A stretch of DNA of 64,000 bases from Streptomyces pseudovenezuelae (GTDB lineage: Bacteria > Actinomycetota > Actinomycetes > Streptomycetales > Streptomycetaceae): positions 248,001 through 312,000 of the forward strand of contig NZ_JARXVH010000005.1 in assembly GCF_029892565.1 (NCBI RefSeq), read 5' to 3'. Shown here one piece after another: positions 50,863 through 59,581 of this stretch (position 1 is the stretch's first letter; every line of letters starts with the position of its first letter). A model generated the notes under the pieces. It ran no database searches and was not told where the DNA came from. It worked only from the letters and a program-made list of their open reading frames with translations. Position numbers and translations under genes: made by a program.

Positions 50863-51387
50863 ATGGATACTTCTTCCACCAGAAGGCGGTTCTTCCGGAC
50901 CGCCGGGGGCGTTTCACTCGCCGCCGTCGCGACCACAGCCGCCGCACCGCCCGTCTCGGCGACGGGGTTAGGCTCGCAGACCACGGACGGCACGATAGAA
51001 CCCGGTCCGGCTACCGACCTGGTCCAGAGGTTCTGCACCGCGTGGTCCCGCCTCGACGCCGCCGAACTGGGCGCCTTCTTCACCGAGGACGCCACCTACC
51101 GGAACATCCCCATACCCGGCGTCTGTTCGGGGCGCGAGGCGATACAGGAAGCCCTCGCCGGGCAGATCCAGGTCCTCCAGTACACGACCCTCACCGTCCA
51201 GAGCGCTGTTTCTTGGCAGAATACGGTCATTGCGACGCGGATCGACTCCTTCCGCTACACGAACTCCGATCACGATGTCGATCTGCCCATTGTCGGCGTA
51301 TTCCAGCTGACCCCCGACTTCCTGTATTTCACTTCCTGGGTGGATTACTTCGACCTCGCCCAGTCCGAATTCGAAACGGTCGGCTGA
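50863..51387 (+). CDS. Tat-exported limonene-1,2-epoxide-hydrolase/SnoaL-like protein with TTA codon
   Basis: The 174-residue protein has a twin-arginine signal (STRRRFFRTAGGVSLAAVATTAAAPPVSA, residues 6-33) and an NTF2-like domain. The LEH catalytic pattern is visible: ATRIDSF (Arg-x-Asp pair), and a later VDYFD Asp for the third position, so epoxide or polyketide-type chemistry outside the cell is possible. A TTA codon (50968-50970) lies in the signal/mature junction, so expression should depend on bldA. One base separates its stop from the next gene, so the two form an operon. Confidence 0.85.
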   Translation: MDTSSTRRRFFRTAGGVSLAAVATTAAAPPVSATGLGSQTTDGTIEPGPATDLVQRFCTAWSRLDAAELGAFFTEDATYRNIPIPGVCSGREAIQEALAGQIQVLQYTTLTVQSAVSWQNTVIATRIDSFRYTNSDHDVDLPIVGVFQLTPDFLYFTSWVDYFDLAQSEFETVG

Positions 51388-51388
51388 C

Positions 51389-53434
51389 ATGACTGATGCT
51401 GACCTGGGCCGCAGGCGCCTGCTGAAAATGTTCGGGCTGAGTGCAACAGCAACGACAGCCGCCATTCTTCAGGCCGACCAGGTGCTCGCCGCGACCCTCG
51501 GATACGACGAGAGGACGGGCGTCTCCCCCACCGGATACACGCTTCCCGCGGGGCTCGCCAGGAGCACCGAGGCGAAGCAGACCGCACTCGGCTGGATCAG
51601 CGCCCACGAGGGCACGATCACGAAGCTGAGCGACGACATCTGGTCGCACGCGGAGCTGTCCCTGCGGGAGTGGAAGTCCTCCCTCGCCACGGCGAAGGTG
51701 CTGGAGGCCGAGGGCTTCGACATCGAGTGGGGATCCGCCGGCTTCCCGACCGCCTTCGTCGCGACGTACGGCGACGACGGGCCGGTCCTCGGCTTCAACG
51801 CCGAGTACGACGCGCTGCCGGGGCTGTCGCAGAAGCAGGGCGTCTCGACCCACGACCCGCTCGTCTACAACTACGACGCCTACGGCCGGACGTACGGCCC
51901 CGGCCACGGCGACGCCCACAACGCCCTGGGCGCCGGCGGCACCGCTGCCACCATCGCGGTGGCCCGCGCCATCCGCGTCCACGGCCTCAAGGCCACGGTG
52001 AAGCTGTTCGGCAGCGCGGGCGAGGAGCAGCTGGTCGGCAAGGCGTTCGCGGTCAAGGCCGGTGTGTACGTCGGTCTCGACGCCTTCCTGGACTGGCACC
52101 CCTTCAACATCACCGTGCCGTTCTGGAACACCACCAGCGCGCTGATCTCGGCGACGTTCACCTTCCTCGGCGCGTCCGGCCACGGTGGCACCCCGCTCGG
52201 CAACAAGAGCGGTCTCGACGGCGCCCTGCTGATGGCGACGATGTGCGAGTACCTGCGGGAGAAGAACGTCGCCCCCTCCGGCCGCTTCCACTACGCGATC
52301 ATCAACGGCGGTGGGGCACCGAACGTGACCCCCTACATGTGCTCCATCTGGTTCTTCGTCCGGGAGGGCAGTCCGCAACGCGCCCGCGTCCTCTGCGACA
52401 AGATCGTGGAGTGCGCGAAGTCCGCCGCGTCGGCCAGCCAGACCCGCCTGGTGCACAAGTTCCACTCGGCGACCTGGAATCTGCTGGCGAACAAGGCCGG
52501 CGCCGAGCTGCTCAACGACAACATGAAGCAGATAGGCGCTCCGCAATTCACCGACGCGGACCACGCGTTGGCGAAGGCCGTGCAGAAGTCGCTCGGCCGC
52601 GAGGAGGTGGGCATGCCGACCGCGCTGACCCCGCTGACGCCACCGGCCGCCGCGTACACGGGCGGTCTGGCCACCGACACGGCGGACATCAGCTGGCAGA
52701 CGCCCACCGCCGTGCTGCTGTCGGCGGCCTACCCGCCCGGGATTCCGAACCACAACTGGGGCGTCACCGCGACCGCCGCCACCCGCATCGGCCACCAGGC
52801 CCTGCTGTCCGCGGCCCGGTATCTGGCGGCCGCCGCCGTCGACCTGATCGAGCAGCCGGATCAACTGGCCGCCATGAACCAGGAGTTCAAGGACCGGACG
52901 GAGGGGATCGAGTGGGCGTCGATGATCCCCGACGGCACCCAGCCGCCCCTCTACCGACCCCCCGCCGATTTCCTCCGCGAGACCGGGCAGAGCTGGCCGC
53001 CCGAGGGCGTGACGTGGCCCGTGCCGCAGGTGGTGGCCACGGAACAGCTCGGCACGACCGGCCCGGCCCTCCCACCGGTGACCTGGCCGGCCGTCCCGGA
53101 GACAGATCGCGACCTCACCCGAGTACTAAGGTCGACGGCATGGCTTCCGAAGCAGAAGTGGAGAAGGGCGGGCAGGCCGGGGCGGGCGCCGCAGCCGGGG
53201 CGGGCGCGAGCCCGAAGGCCGCCGACGCGGGCGGGCCGGCCGCCGACCCGAAAGCCGCCGGCACGCAGGGGGCCGCCCTCGACCCGAAGGTGGCCGCCGC
53301 GATCGCCGCCGCCGAGGCGGCCGGGCCCGCGGACGGTGTGTCCGTGCGGATCGACAGCTGGATCTGTGCCGTACGCCTGGCCAAGACCCGCTCGCTCGGC
53401 GCCGGCGCCTGCAAGGGCGGGCATGTGCGGGTGA
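51389..53434 (+). CDS. Tat-exported AbgB-like M20 amidohydrolase with abnormal C-terminal extension
   Basis: The protein begins with a Tat motif (LGRRRLLKMFG) and carries the M20 motifs: FNAEYDALPGL, GHGDAHNALGAGG (metal His/Asp), FGSAGEEQLVG (catalytic Glu pair), LDWHPFNITVPF and ASGHGGTPLG, as in p-aminobenzoyl-glutamate hydrolase subunit B. The recognisable domain ends near residue 577 (about 53119). The frame then stays open to 53434, reading the following S4 gene out of frame as an Arg/Pro-rich tail. A TAA in another frame at 53127-53129 lies where the gene would be expected to end. Exact terminus unresolved. Confidence 0.8.
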   Translation: MTDADLGRRRLLKMFGLSATATTAAILQADQVLAATLGYDERTGVSPTGYTLPAGLARSTEAKQTALGWISAHEGTITKLSDDIWSHAELSLREWKSSLATAKVLEAEGFDIEWGSAGFPTAFVATYGDDGPVLGFNAEYDALPGLSQKQGVSTHDPLVYNYDAYGRTYGPGHGDAHNALGAGGTAATIAVARAIRVHGLKATVKLFGSAGEEQLVGKAFAVKAGVYVGLDAFLDWHPFNITVPFWNTTSALISATFTFLGASGHGGTPLGNKSGLDGALLMATMCEYLREKNVAPSGRFHYAIINGGGAPNVTPYMCSIWFFVREGSPQRARVLCDKIVECAKSAASASQTRLVHKFHSATWNLLANKAGAELLNDNMKQIGAPQFTDADHALAKAVQKSLGREEVGMPTALTPLTPPAAAYTGGLATDTADISWQTPTAVLLSAAYPPGIPNHNWGVTATAATRIGHQALLSAARYLAAAAVDLIEQPDQLAAMNQEFKDRTEGIEWASMIPDGTQPPLYRPPADFLRETGQSWPPEGVTWPVPQVVATEQLGTTGPALPPVTWPAVPETDRDLTRVLRSTAWLPKQKWRRAGRPGRAPQPGRARARRPPTRAGRPPTRKPPARRGPPSTRRWPPRSPPPRRPGPRTVCPCGSTAGSVPYAWPRPARSAPAPARAGMCG

Positions 53435-53805
53435 ACGGCCAGAACGTGAAGCCGTCCTACACCGTCCGCGTCGGCGACGAGGTACGGGTGCGACAGGAGG
53501 GCTGGGAGCGGGTCGTCATCGTCAAGCGCCTGATCCGCAAGCGCGTCGGCGCCCCGGTCGCGGCCCAGTGCTACGTCGACAACTCGCCGCCCCCGCCGCC
53601 GCGCCAGTTCGTCGGCGCCCCGGCCGGCATCCGCGACCGCGGCACGGGCCGCCCGACCAAGCGGGACCGCCGCGAGATGGAACGCCTGCGCGGCCTCACG
53701 GACTCGGCCGCGGCGGCACGGAACAGCCGGTCGGAGGGCGACGGGCCGCGGGAGCACGGGTCGCAGCCGCGCGGACCGCAGGAGCACGGCCCGCGCGAGC
53801 GGTGA
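53140..53805 (+). CDS. S4-domain RNA-binding protein (Hsp15/RqcP-like)
   Basis: The 221-residue protein has an S4 domain at residues about 66-125: VRIDSWICAVRLAKTRSLGAGACKGGHVRVNG followed by VRVGDEVRV, typical of Hsp15 and ribosome-rescue factors (RqcP/RlbA) that bind stalled 50S subunits. It is preceded by an Ala/Gly/Pro-rich 65-residue extension and followed by a basic, proline-rich tail (PPPPPRQF; TKRDRREMERLRG). TAAGGT ends 7 nt before ATG 53140, so it may be leaderless. It overlaps the preceding reading frame by 295 bp. Confidence 0.9.
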   Translation: MASEAEVEKGGQAGAGAAAGAGASPKAADAGGPAADPKAAGTQGAALDPKVAAAIAAAEAAGPADGVSVRIDSWICAVRLAKTRSLGAGACKGGHVRVNGQNVKPSYTVRVGDEVRVRQEGWERVVIVKRLIRKRVGAPVAAQCYVDNSPPPPPRQFVGAPAGIRDRGTGRPTKRDRREMERLRGLTDSAAAARNSRSEGDGPREHGSQPRGPQEHGPRER

Positions 53806-53919
53806 CTCGCGGCCGTGCGGACCACGGCAGCGGTCACCCGGCGGCCCTACCCGTGACATGGGTCGGTGGCGTCCGGCGGGCCGGGGAGGCCCGTGCCGGA
53901 CGCCACCGGCTTCGTCGGG

Positions 53920-54375
53920 TCACGCCCGCAGCCCCACCAGTCGCAGCAGATCGGCGTTGTGCCGGCGCCGGGCCCAGGCGATGAGGACCAGGGGGACGAT
54001 CAGGATGAGCGGGGTCGCCGCGTTCTCGCCGTCGAAGACCGTGAGCTGCACGATGAACGCGCCGACCATCAGGCCGCTCAGCGCGACGGCGGCCACCGAC
54101 TGCAGTACCGGGATCAACAGCGCGATGCCACCGGCCAGTTCGAGGGCGCCGATGACGTACATGCCCGTGCTGCCCCAGCCCATCTTGTCGAAGGAGTCGA
54201 CGGCCGAGGGGTGCGCGATCAGCTTCGGCAGGGAGCTGGCGAAGGCGTAGAAGAGGGCGAGCACCACCTGCAGGGTGCGCAGGGCGATCCGGGCCCGACG
54301 ACCGCGCGTGGTCCCGGACTCGGCGATGACGGGACGGCGGGCGGCGGCGGTGACGGGAGCGGTGGGCTGGGACAT
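53920..54375 (-). CDS. DoxX-family membrane protein
   Basis: The 151-residue protein has four membrane helices and the DoxX pattern: ALRTLQVVLALFYAFASSLPKLIAH near the start and MGWGSTGMYVIGALELAGGIALLIPVL with the Gly-rich EL/GG motif. DoxX-like proteins are associated with thiosulfate:quinone oxidoreductase or oxidative-stress complexes but most are uncharacterised. An AGGAGACCACG ribosome site precedes ATG 54375. It converges on the S4 gene. Confidence 0.88.
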   Translation of the reverse strand: MSQPTAPVTAAARRPVIAESGTTRGRRARIALRTLQVVLALFYAFASSLPKLIAHPSAVDSFDKMGWGSTGMYVIGALELAGGIALLIPVLQSVAAVALSGLMVGAFIVQLTVFDGENAATPLILIVPLVLIAWARRRHNADLLRLVGLRA

Positions 54376-54469
54376 CGTGGTCTCCTGTGATGAGCGGTTC
54401 CTGTCGCTTTCACAGAGGTAGACCGGGCCTCGCCCCGTAACTCATCGCGGATCCCGGACCGTTGTCGGA

Positions 54470-55369
54470 CTAGAGCGGAAACCACCCGTGCCCGATGTAC
54501 CAGTGGCCGCCCGCCCGCAGATGGTCGCCGACGGCCCGCTCCACGGCCGTACGCCGTGGCAGGTTCTCGACCGCCAACTCCGGGTCCCCGAACACGAACT
54601 GGACCGGTTCGGCGTCGGACGGCTCGGCGTCGGCGCGGGCGAGCCGGAAGCGCTCCTGGAAGCGGACGATGTTGGAGTACTCGGGCAGGTAGTCCCTCAA
54701 CTGCGGGTCCAGCAGCCAGGAGTGGCAGAGCCCGGCCAGGTACTTCTCCTCGGGATAGTGCCGCGCGAAGAACTCCCGGGCCAACGCGAGCGACCGGTCG
54801 CAGGCGGCCGGTGACAGCGGGCCGAAGAAGTCGGGGATGTGGAGGTTGAGACAGGCCGTGCCGGCGGTCGCGTCCAGCCCCGCCGCCGTGACCGCCCGCG
54901 CCGTGCGCTCCCCGAACCGCGCCCGCTCGAACTGCAGCCGGCCCAGCTGGTACAGCTCGCCCCGGAAATGGTGGGTCAGCCACCAGGGGGCCTGCACGCC
55001 CAGCTTCCCGTACCGCCTGCGGTGCACCACCATGTTCCGCCCGAGGTCGGCGAGGGTGCGGCGGGACACCTCGTCCGGTACGCCCCGGGCGCGGTGGTAC
55101 GCGCGCGTGTACGGCAGCGCCGCCACGAACACGTACACGGGGAAGCAGCGCTGCAGGTCCCCCGACGGCCAGTCGAGCTCGGGCAGGTCGACCGCGGTGC
55201 CGACCTCGCCCATCCCCCGGACCAGCTCGTCGACCGACGCCTCCAGGAACCGCAGCAGTTCCGGGTCGTCGGTCACGCGCCGGCCGATCTGGACCAGCTC
55301 GTTGATGTCCTCGTGGGGTACGGCCAGGTCGAAGAGCGCCTCGGCCAGTTCGTCGGCTACCGGAAGCAC
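54470..55369 (-). CDS. acyltransferase-domain protein (GNAT-like, N- and C-terminal acyltransferase modules)
   Basis: The 299-residue protein starts with a helical region (VADELAEALFDLAVPHEDI), then a domain with WWLTHHFRGELYQLGRLQFER, LNLHIPDFFGPLSPAACDRSL and the C-terminal GHWYIGHGWFPL. This matches the actinobacterial acyltransferase family with a GNAT-like C-terminal domain; the acyl donor and acceptor are unknown. GTG 55369 is chosen with an AGGGGG ribosome site 8 nt upstream rather than the longer frame. Confidence 0.82.
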   Translation of the reverse strand: MLPVADELAEALFDLAVPHEDINELVQIGRRVTDDPELLRFLEASVDELVRGMGEVGTAVDLPELDWPSGDLQRCFPVYVFVAALPYTRAYHRARGVPDEVSRRTLADLGRNMVVHRRRYGKLGVQAPWWLTHHFRGELYQLGRLQFERARFGERTARAVTAAGLDATAGTACLNLHIPDFFGPLSPAACDRSLALAREFFARHYPEEKYLAGLCHSWLLDPQLRDYLPEYSNIVRFQERFRLARADAEPSDAEPVQFVFGDPELAVENLPRRTAVERAVGDHLRAGGHWYIGHGWFPL

Positions 55370-55495
55370 GTGATGAACCCCCTGCACGTGGTGAGCCCCT
55401 CGGGGCGGTTCCCGCGGGATGGACCCCTTGCCGTCGACGCCTGTGGTGGACGTCCGCATCGAAGAGTACGTTGCAGGAGGGAGCGGTGATCAGTG

Positions 55496-55762
55496 ATGCG
55501 TACGGGCAGTGAACCGACGACCGCGCGCAGTGCCCTGCGGGCGCGCTTCTGGCTGACCGTGTGGGGGCTGGTCTGGACGGTCTTCGGCACGGTCGCCTTC
55601 GCCCTCGCCGGGCGGCCCTGGTGGGCGGTGGCCTGCGGGGTGCTGTGGCTGGTGATCACCGTCGACCTGGCGTTCGTCCTCCGGCACATCCGGCAGGGCC
55701 CGCACTATCAGCCGGGCCGGGACATCCCGCCGTACCGGCCACCGGAGAACCGGCGGCGCTAG
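55496..55762 (+). CDS. small membrane protein, DUF6343-like
   Basis: The 88-residue protein has a Thr/Ala/Arg-rich start (MRTGSEPTTARSALRARF), two membrane helices (residues about 18-38 and 42-60) and a Pro/Arg-rich cytoplasmic tail (DIPPYRPPENRRR). It fits the DUF6343 family of small Streptomyces membrane proteins. GTG 55493 immediately upstream is an alternative start. GGAGGG lies about 15 nt upstream of the ATG. It converges on the TPR gene. Confidence 0.78.
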   Translation: MRTGSEPTTARSALRARFWLTVWGLVWTVFGTVAFALAGRPWWAVACGVLWLVITVDLAFVLRHIRQGPHYQPGRDIPPYRPPENRRR

Positions 55763-55778
55763 TCCGGAGGAGATCCGG

Positions 55779-56159
55779 TCAGGAGTCGAACTCGGCGTGC
55801 CGCAGGTACTGCGGGTTGGGGTCCAGCGCGGCCGCCAGCCGGAAGTGGCGCTTGGCCTGGTCGGGCTTGGCCTGGCGCTCGTAGGTCCGGGCGAGCGCGA
55901 AGTGCGCGTACGCGTTGTCCGGCTCGCGCTCCAGGACGATCGTGAACTCCAGCTCGGCGGGCCGCAGTTGCGCGGCGGCGAAGAAGGCACGCGCGCGCAG
56001 CAGCCGGGCGGCGGTGTTCTCCGGATGCGCGGCGATGACTGAGTCGAGCAGCTTCACCGCGCCCCGCGGGTCCCGCGCGTTGAGCAGTTGCTCGGCGGCA
56101 CGGAAGTCGATGACATGCGTCTCCGGAGTACGTCCGGTCGATCCGCTGATCTCGGGCAC
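55779..56159 (-). CDS. tetratricopeptide repeat protein
   Basis: The 126-residue protein starts at a GTG with a GGAAGGA site. After 20 non-repetitive residues it consists of about three TPR units (AAEQLLNARDPRGAVKLLDSVIAAHPEN, RARAFFAAAQLRPAELEFTIVLEREPDN, ALARTYERQAKPDQAKRHFRLAAALDPN), giving a protein-interaction scaffold. No catalytic domain. It is downstream of coaE on the same strand, with 50 bp between, and probably in its transcript. Confidence 0.9.
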   Translation of the reverse strand: MPEISGSTGRTPETHVIDFRAAEQLLNARDPRGAVKLLDSVIAAHPENTAARLLRARAFFAAAQLRPAELEFTIVLEREPDNAYAHFALARTYERQAKPDQAKRHFRLAAALDPNPQYLRHAEFDS

Positions 56160-56209
56160 GGCACAGTCCTTCCCTGTCTCGACCCGTTCAACGCCCCGAC
56201 AGCGGGCCG

Positions 56210-56839
56210 CTATTCCTCGGACGCCCGCGCCGCCCGCCCCGTCCCGTGCGCCCCACGCGTCAGATCCGCCCACACGTCCTTCACCCGGCGCTCCAGATCC
56301 GCCAGCGGTACGTCGTTGTCGATGACGACGTCCGCGATCGCCCGGCGCTGCTCCCGCGTCGCCTGGGCGGCCATACGCGCGCGGGCGTCCTCCTCGGTCA
56401 TGCCGCGCAGCCGCACGAGCCGGTCGAGCTGGGTCTCGGGGCCGGCGTCCACGACGATCACGACGTCGTAGTGCGGGGCGAGGCCGTTCTCGGCGAGGAG
56501 CGGCACGTCGTGGACGACGACCGCGTCGTCGGCGGCGGCCTGTTCGAGTTCGTGGGAGCGGGCGCCGACGAGGGGGTGCACGATCGAGTTGAGGACGGCG
56601 AGCTTGGCCGGGTCGGCGAAGACGATCGAACCCAGCTTGGGCCGGTCCAGACTGCCGTCCGCGGCGAGCACGTCGGCGCCGAAGGCGTCCACGACCGCCG
56701 CGAGGCCGGGCGTACCCGGCGCCACGACCTCGCGCGCGATGCGGTCCGCGTCGATCAGCACGGCGCCGCACTCGACGAGCAGCCGTGACACCTCACTCTT
56801 GCCGGCGCCGATACCACCGGTCAGGCCCACCGTCAGCAT
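56210..56839 (-). CDS. coaE: dephospho-CoA kinase
   Basis: Catalyses the last step of coenzyme A synthesis, phosphorylating the 3'-hydroxyl of dephospho-CoA with ATP. The 209-residue protein has P-loop GGIGAGKS near the N-terminus, the ADRIAREVV Asp/Arg region, GSLDRPKLGSIVFADP and the DVPLLAENGL segment, all typical of CoaE. The Streptomyces gene lacks the C-terminal UPF0157 domain found in mycobacterial CoaE. The start at ATG 56839 lies 7 nt after a TAAGCT -10 box, predicting a leaderless mRNA; the -10 belongs to a damage-type promoter. Confidence 0.95.
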   Translation of the reverse strand: MLTVGLTGGIGAGKSEVSRLLVECGAVLIDADRIAREVVAPGTPGLAAVVDAFGADVLAADGSLDRPKLGSIVFADPAKLAVLNSIVHPLVGARSHELEQAAADDAVVVHDVPLLAENGLAPHYDVVIVVDAGPETQLDRLVRLRGMTEEDARARMAAQATREQRRAIADVVIDNDVPLADLERRVKDVWADLTRGAHGTGRAARASEE

Positions 56840-56846
56840 GAGCGGC

Positions 56847-56869
56847 AGCTTAGGCCCTGGCACCGACAG
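56847..56869 (-). promoter_or_regulatory. RecA-independent DNA-damage type promoter of coaE
   Basis: Minus strand reads CTGTCGGTG, then CCAGGGCC, then TAAGCT. This matches TTGTCRGTG-N8-TANNNT at 8 of 9 upstream-box positions and fully in spacing and -10 box. The -10 ends 7 nt before the coaE ATG, the same geometry as for uvrB and ogt. Confidence 0.7.
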
Positions 56870-56919
56870 AGGCGATGCCGGACCTGAGTTGTCGCCGTAC
56901 GCGAGATCCCGCTCGGCGG

Positions 56920-57858
56920 CTAGTTGTCCCCTTCGCGCTCCGCCAGGAAGCGTTCGAACTCCTGCCCGATCTCGTCCGCGGACGGGATGTCCACGGGCTC
57001 GGCGAGCATGTTGCCCCGGCTCTCGGCCCCCGCGACCGCGTCGTACTGGTTCTCCAGGCCCGTGACGAGGGAGGTGAGCTCCTCGTCGCCCTCCTGGATC
57101 TGCCGGTCGATCTCCGTCTGCGTACGGTGCGCGTCCGTGCGCAGGCCGTGGGCGAGGGTGGGCAGGACCAGTCCGGTGGCGGCCGTGATGGCCTCCAGGG
57201 CGGTCAGGGCCGCGTCCGGGTACGGAGAGCGGGCGATGTAGTGCGGCACGTGCGCGGCGACGCCCAGGACGTCGTGTCCGGCCTCCATGAGGCGGTACTC
57301 GACGAGGGACTCGGCGCTGCCGGGGACCTGCGCCTCGTCGAAGGGGCTGCGGTGGCCCGGGACGAGGTCCGTGCGGTTGCCGTGCGGGGTCAGGCCCACG
57401 GGGCGGGTGTGCGGGACGCCCATGGGGATGCCGTGGAAGTTCACGGCGAGGCGCACGCCCAGCCGCTCCACGATCTGCTCGACGGCCTTGGCGAAGCGCT
57501 CCCACTCCACGTCCGGCTCCGGGCCCGACAGCAGCAGGAAGGGCGCTCCGGTGGTGTCCTGGACGAGCCGCACGTCGATGGTGGGCTCCTCGTAGTCGGT
57601 CCACTGGTCACGCTTGAAGGTGAGCAGCGGGCGACGGGCGCGGTAGTCCACGAGCCGGTCGTGGTCGAATCTGGCCACGACCTGGTGGGGCAGCGAGTCG
57701 AGGATCCGATCGACGATCTGGTCGCCGGTCTCGCCCGCGTCGATGTATCCGTCGAAGTGGTAGAGCATGACAAGACCGGCCGATTCCTGGGCGAGCGCCA
57801 TGTCGACGACAGCCAGGCCCTTCGGCTCCCATGCGTACAAACCCTGCGGATCAAGCAC
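56920..57858 (-). CDS. PAC2-family (proteasome-assembly-chaperone-like) protein
   Basis: The 312-residue protein belongs to the PAC2 family: LVMLYHFDGYIDAGETGDQIV near the start, the FHGIPMGVPHTRPVG motif in the centre and VAAHVPHYIARSPYPDAALTALEAI later. Actinobacterial members (ATP-grasp-associated, PAC2) are predicted chaperone or ligand-binding proteins, unproven here. The C-terminal 60 residues are acidic and helical. GTG 57858 has a GAGGAGGAG ribosome site; the longer frame upstream is not used. Confidence 0.9.
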   Translation of the reverse strand: MLDPQGLYAWEPKGLAVVDMALAQESAGLVMLYHFDGYIDAGETGDQIVDRILDSLPHQVVARFDHDRLVDYRARRPLLTFKRDQWTDYEEPTIDVRLVQDTTGAPFLLLSGPEPDVEWERFAKAVEQIVERLGVRLAVNFHGIPMGVPHTRPVGLTPHGNRTDLVPGHRSPFDEAQVPGSAESLVEYRLMEAGHDVLGVAAHVPHYIARSPYPDAALTALEAITAATGLVLPTLAHGLRTDAHRTQTEIDRQIQEGDEELTSLVTGLENQYDAVAGAESRGNMLAEPVDIPSADEIGQEFERFLAEREGDN

Positions 57859-57973
57859 AGTGACCGCTCCTCCTCGTGTTCGTACTGCACAACGCACCCA
57901 GGGACACGGGCATTCCCACCCGCGCCCCTGATCAGGCCTCTCTTACTGCCTTTTCATGCCCTGCCGAGCCGCC

Positions 57974-59581
57974 TCACGAGGAGAGCACGCGCGTGTGCAG
58001 GGCGGTCACCGCCTTCCGCGCGGACGTGAACGCCCCGTGCTGCCAGGCGTCCGTGTAGCTGAGCCAGTCGCCGGCGAAGTACACGCGCCCGGTGGGCTCG
58101 TTCAGCGGCTTGTAGCGGGGGTCGTCGGGGCCGCCGGGGGTGTCGTGCCAGGCGGCCTCCAGGTGGGGCGTCTGCCGCCAGTGGTGCGAGAACGAGGTCG
58201 CGAGTTCGCTGCGGTACTTCTCGCCGTAGATCTTCACGCCCGCGGCCACCGCCCGCGCCTCGCGCGCCTTCGGCGTGAGCTTCGCGTAGCTGTCGGCGTC
58301 GTCGCCGTAGTTGTAGTAGCCGACGACGACTCCGCGTTCGCCGTGGAAGCCGTGCGAGGGATGCCAGATGTGGGTGACGTCCTGGTCGGTCTCGGTGATG
58401 CCGCCGTAGATGCCGTGGTCGAGCTCCCACCAACGCGACCGGTACTCCAGCCCGATCTTCGCGGCGGACGACGGAGTGATCGCCTCCAGCGCGGACTGCA
58501 CTCCGGAGCCGAGGTTGTGCGGCACCTTGGCGAGGATGTTGGGCGGCAGCGCGGCGACGCAGTAGTCGGCCTCGACGACCCGGGTACGACCGTCCTGCGC
58601 ATACGTCACCGACACCCCGCGCCCTGTGTCGCTGATCTTCTTCACGACCGCGCCGGTACGTATTCGGTGCGCGCCGACCGCCTTGGTGAGCGCCTTGGGG
58701 ATCTGGTCCATGCCGCCGACCGGCTGGAACATCAACATGGCCTGGTCGAAGCCGAATTCGAAGGAGAAGTACCGCCCGACACCGCTGGCGAAGACCTCCG
58801 AGGCGCTCGGCACGTCCCCGAGCAGCGCACCCGGCGTCCCGGCCGCGGCGGGCACCGTGGTGTATCCGCGCCGCTCGCCGCCCTCGTACGTCAGCTTGTC
58901 GCCGAGCGCGCCCCAGTCCTTGAGGAAGTCGACCAGCTTCTCCTGGTCGTCGGACGTCAACTCCTTGTCGAGCGCGCCCTTGTCGGTGGCCTTGGCGAGC
59001 AACTCCGAGACGTAGCCGTACACATCGGCCTTCGCGGTGCGGTACCGCACGGGCTTCGTCATCCCGGCCGACTCGTTGTAGAGATACGCGTCCGCGTTGA
59101 CGTTGGTGAACACCTCGATGGGAACGCCGAGTTCACGACAGTAGTCGAGGGTGACCATCCATTGCGCGATACGGGCGGGCCCACAGTTCATGTACTGCCC
59201 GTCGCTGAACCGCGCCGTCTGCTTGTTGCCGTACAGGTCGGTCGTACTGTCCCCGCCCCGCACGGTGAAGTTGCGGCCGCCGGTCCGGCCCCTGGCCTCC
59301 AGAACCGTACAGTCGTAGCCGGCCTTCCCGAGTTCGTACGCAGTCGTCAGCCCGGCGATCCCTCCGCCGACGACCACCACCTTCGCGGCCCCACGCCCAC
59401 TGACGCTGAAGTCCCCGGCCCTGAGCCCCCGAAACGGCTCCTCCCGCTGAGCGGCCTGCGCACTGGGCGCGAGCCCGAGCGCCCCCATGGTGGCGAACAT
59501 GGCCCCGGCCCCACCACTGACCCCGACCTTACGAAGAAAGGCCCGGCGGCTGTCCCCGGACCTGTACTGAGCATCTGCCAT
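57974..59581 (-). CDS. Tat-exported flavin monoamine / L-amino-acid oxidase
   Basis: Oxidatively deaminates an amine or amino acid, releasing H2O2. The 535-residue protein has a twin-arginine signal (DSRRAFLRKVGV, cleaved after AQA near 44), the FAD-binding VVVVGGGIAGLTTAYEL near residue 68 followed by EARGRTGGR, and the C-terminal FAD motif GRVYFAGDWLSYTDAWQHGAFTSA. It matches the monoamine oxidase / L-amino-acid oxidase family with a long substrate domain in between. Exported members can act in antimicrobial defence or nitrogen scavenging; substrate unknown. ATG 59581 starts MADAQYRSGDSRR. Confidence 0.92.
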   Translation of the reverse strand: MADAQYRSGDSRRAFLRKVGVSGGAGAMFATMGALGLAPSAQAAQREEPFRGLRAGDFSVSGRGAAKVVVVGGGIAGLTTAYELGKAGYDCTVLEARGRTGGRNFTVRGGDSTTDLYGNKQTARFSDGQYMNCGPARIAQWMVTLDYCRELGVPIEVFTNVNADAYLYNESAGMTKPVRYRTAKADVYGYVSELLAKATDKGALDKELTSDDQEKLVDFLKDWGALGDKLTYEGGERRGYTTVPAAAGTPGALLGDVPSASEVFASGVGRYFSFEFGFDQAMLMFQPVGGMDQIPKALTKAVGAHRIRTGAVVKKISDTGRGVSVTYAQDGRTRVVEADYCVAALPPNILAKVPHNLGSGVQSALEAITPSSAAKIGLEYRSRWWELDHGIYGGITETDQDVTHIWHPSHGFHGERGVVVGYYNYGDDADSYAKLTPKAREARAVAAGVKIYGEKYRSELATSFSHHWRQTPHLEAAWHDTPGGPDDPRYKPLNEPTGRVYFAGDWLSYTDAWQHGAFTSARKAVTALHTRVLSS

